Positions 46,616-47,810 of a DNA stretch of 47,810 nucleotides are shown here, piece after piece; position 1 is the stretch's first letter, and the number at the start of each line of letters is the position of its first letter. A model generated the notes under the pieces. That model saw only the letters and a program-made list of their open reading frames with translations. It was not told the origin of the DNA and did not search any database. Both the position numbers and the translations under genes were made by a program. This stretch comes from Bradyrhizobium sp. NAS80.1 (GTDB lineage Bacteria; Pseudomonadota; Alphaproteobacteria; Rhizobiales; Xanthobacteraceae), in assembly GCF_001908205.1 (NCBI RefSeq), contig NZ_LGHL01000079.1, positions 1 to 47,810 of the forward strand, read 5' to 3'.

Positions 46616-46777
46616 ATGTCGAGTTACGTCGAAGATCTGCAGATGCTTCGTCTGATCAAAGCGTTTCAGCAAATAACCGACCAGGAAGCGCGGCGCATCG
46701 TCGTCCTCTCCGTGGAGGAGCAGCTGGAGAAGCAGCAGGCGAAGGCGCGGCAAAAACCTTGGCGGACGGAGCACTAG
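46616..46777 (+). CDS. 53-residue small helical protein
   Basis: MSSYVEDLQMLRLIKAFQQI begins a short amphipathic protein that continues with a charged helix (TDQEARRIVVLSVEEQLEKQ) and a Lys/Arg-rich tail. The motif AFQ.I.DQEARR.I..LVE is one I remember from many short rhizobial proteins. No ribosome site stands out beyond GAGG at about 46603. Function unknown; its codon use and helix periodicity favour coding over chance. Confidence 0.55.
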   Translation: MSSYVEDLQMLRLIKAFQQITDQEARRIVVLSVEEQLEKQQAKARQKPWRTEH

Positions 46778-46936
46778 CCCGAGACTGGCGGGCGAGATGA
46801 AGGACTTGCGAGCGCACTTGGAGAAGCTTCGCATCCAGATAGCTGAGTGCTGCGTATTGCCGGACTGATCTTGCTTGCTTCCGGGATCGGAGAACAGGCC
46901 GTAGATGGCCACGAGCGCCGCGATGCTCCGAGCGGA

Positions 46937-47460
46937 TCAGTGCCCCCTGTAGCGGAGCGCATCGACCAGTAACGAGAAAGCCGGCGAGGGCTGCCGGCGG
47001 CTTGGATAGTACAGGTGATAGCCGGAGAATGGCGGACACCTATCGGCCAGCACGCGAATGAGTCGACCTTCCGAGACGTAAGGCCGGACGTGTCCCTCGG
47101 TGAGGTAGGCTAGGCCCAAGCCCTTCACGCGCTGTCCAGGAGAAGGCCGGCACTATTGAACACTAGCTGTCCCTCGACCCGCCCGTTCTTCTCGAACTCC
47201 CACGCGTAGAGACTGCCGCCATGCGTCGGCAGGCGAAGGTTGAGGTAATTGTGGTTTGTCAGATCCTGCGGTGTTTTCGGCCGCTTGCGATCGGCGAAGT
47301 AGGAGGGCGAGCCGACGACGGCCATCCGGAGATCGGGGCTGATACGCACGGCGATCATGTCCTTGGCCACGAGCTCGCCGGGGCGGATGCCCGCATCGAC
47401 CTGCTGCGCCACGATGTTGGTCAGCCCGTAGTCGATGATCACCTCGACTTGGGAGAGGCC
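46937..47460 (-). pseudogene. remnant of a LysR-family regulator
   Basis: The substrate-binding domain is recognisable: VEVIIDYGLTNIVAQQVDAG, RPGELVAKDMIAVRISPDLR, AVVGSPSYFADRKRPKTPQD, LTNHNYLNLRLP, and, in a second frame, KGLGLAYLTEGHVRPYVSEG to YYPSRRQPSPAFSLLVDALR. The N-terminal helix-turn-helix domain is absent upstream. A single missing base near 47128 (GCGTGAAG where GCGCTGAAG is expected) breaks the frame before the last 63 residues. With both lesions the gene cannot make a working regulator. Confidence 0.8.
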
Positions 47461-47584
47461 ACCGCACGGCTCCGGTCGGCACGGGGCGCTACCGTCGTGC
47501 AGTCAGTTCGGCGACCGTGCTGAGCGCTTCGCTCGTGGCCTGGTGGCTGATCGCGAACCCGACCACCATCGAAGGAGACCCGCG

Positions 47585-47713
47585 ATGAGAACGGTCGCAG
47601 CGATCTTGTTTTTATCCTGTCTGTTCGCTGGTGCGGCCGCCGGCGAGCGCAGGTCGATCCGGCGATCAGGACAACCCACATGGGCCATGGCATCTTCGAA
47701 TGCGTGCTTTTGA
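47585..47713 (+). CDS. short secreted ORF, possibly frameshifted
   Basis: A strong AAGGAGA ribosome site lies 8 bp upstream of an ATG that opens MRTVAAILFLSCLFAGAAAG, a textbook signal peptide. After 42 residues it stops. The neighbouring frame reads AQVDPAIRTTHMGHGIFECV, which may be the original continuation. The product is unlikely to be functional as written. Confidence 0.35.
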   Translation: MRTVAAILFLSCLFAGAAAGERRSIRRSGQPTWAMASSNACF

Positions 47714-47810
47714 TCGGGACCTGATCCGCGGAGGGCATTATGGCCAGCGGTCAAGTGAACCGCGCAAACAGGCCGAACACATGGCCGCTCCGACCAACGC
47801 CGCAAACTGA
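47640..47810 (+). repeat. possible remnant of a dispersed rhizobial repeat
   Basis: The last 170 bp include the reading MASGQVNRANRPNTWPLRPT (from 47740). I remember that reading, and a HMGHGIFECV-like one before it, as a recurrent short 'hypothetical protein' at many loci in Bradyrhizobium-type genomes. This suggests a dispersed non-coding or decayed repeat rather than a gene. It rests on memory, not on a search. Confidence 0.25.

Noticed and set aside
46247..46912. 221-codon minus-strand frame after the initiating transferase
   Set aside because: Low-complexity Leu/Arg stretches and no family pattern; it overlaps the better-supported 53-residue plus-strand gene.
1..47810. CRISPR arrays, tRNA or rRNA genes, complete insertion sequences
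   Set aside because: No regularly spaced direct repeats, no cloverleaf or rRNA-like sequence, and no transposase motif was seen on either strand.

Overview
The window looks like chromosome of a high-GC alphaproteobacterium, most likely Bradyrhizobium or a close relative (Nitrobacteraceae). This rests on codon use, on ExoF/ExoY-type exopolysaccharide genes, and on small-protein families I remember from that group. I see no rRNA, tRNA, CRISPR array or complete insertion sequence.

Region 1 (1-24.5 kb) is one co-oriented (+) locus around a giant filamentous-haemagglutinin-like exoprotein of about 4050 residues. In order: end of exbB, exbD, an unknown gene, tonB, a 625-residue putative porin, a periplasmic coiled-coil protein, a parvulin-type peptidyl-prolyl isomerase, two YbjN-like proteins, the giant protein, a secreted TonB_C-like protein, a lytic transglycosylase, a small secreted protein, an STN+TonB_C protein, a second tonB, an ECF sigma factor, a leader ORF and fecR. 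No TpsB/FhaC transporter is present. The set suggests a TonB/ExbBD-energised, FecI/FecR-controlled system for exporting or displaying the giant protein. Six genes here carry an apparent +1 frameshift, five of them in runs of six to nine identical bases.

Region 2 (24.5-27.1 kb) holds two small minus-strand genes, a single-domain response regulator, a LuxR-type regulator without a canonical phospho-acceptor, and about 740 bp of non-coding DNA.

Region 3 (27.1-46.2 kb) is an exopolysaccharide cluster: ExoY-type initiating transferase, several glycosyltransferases (GT2, membrane GT2, GT4, GT25 and a GT26 fused to a STAS domain), Wzx-like flippase, Wzy-like polymerase, Wzc/ExoP-like and ExoF-like export pair, acyltransferase, two methyltransferases, a NodB-type deacetylase and a Tat-exported protein of unknown function. 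The transcription units are short and face both ways. Their intergenic regions share a CGGACTAGT-containing motif, palindromic at one site.

Region 4 (46.2-47.8 kb) is degraded: a 53-residue gene, a headless and frameshifted LysR regulator, and a short secreted ORF running into what may be a repeat remnant.
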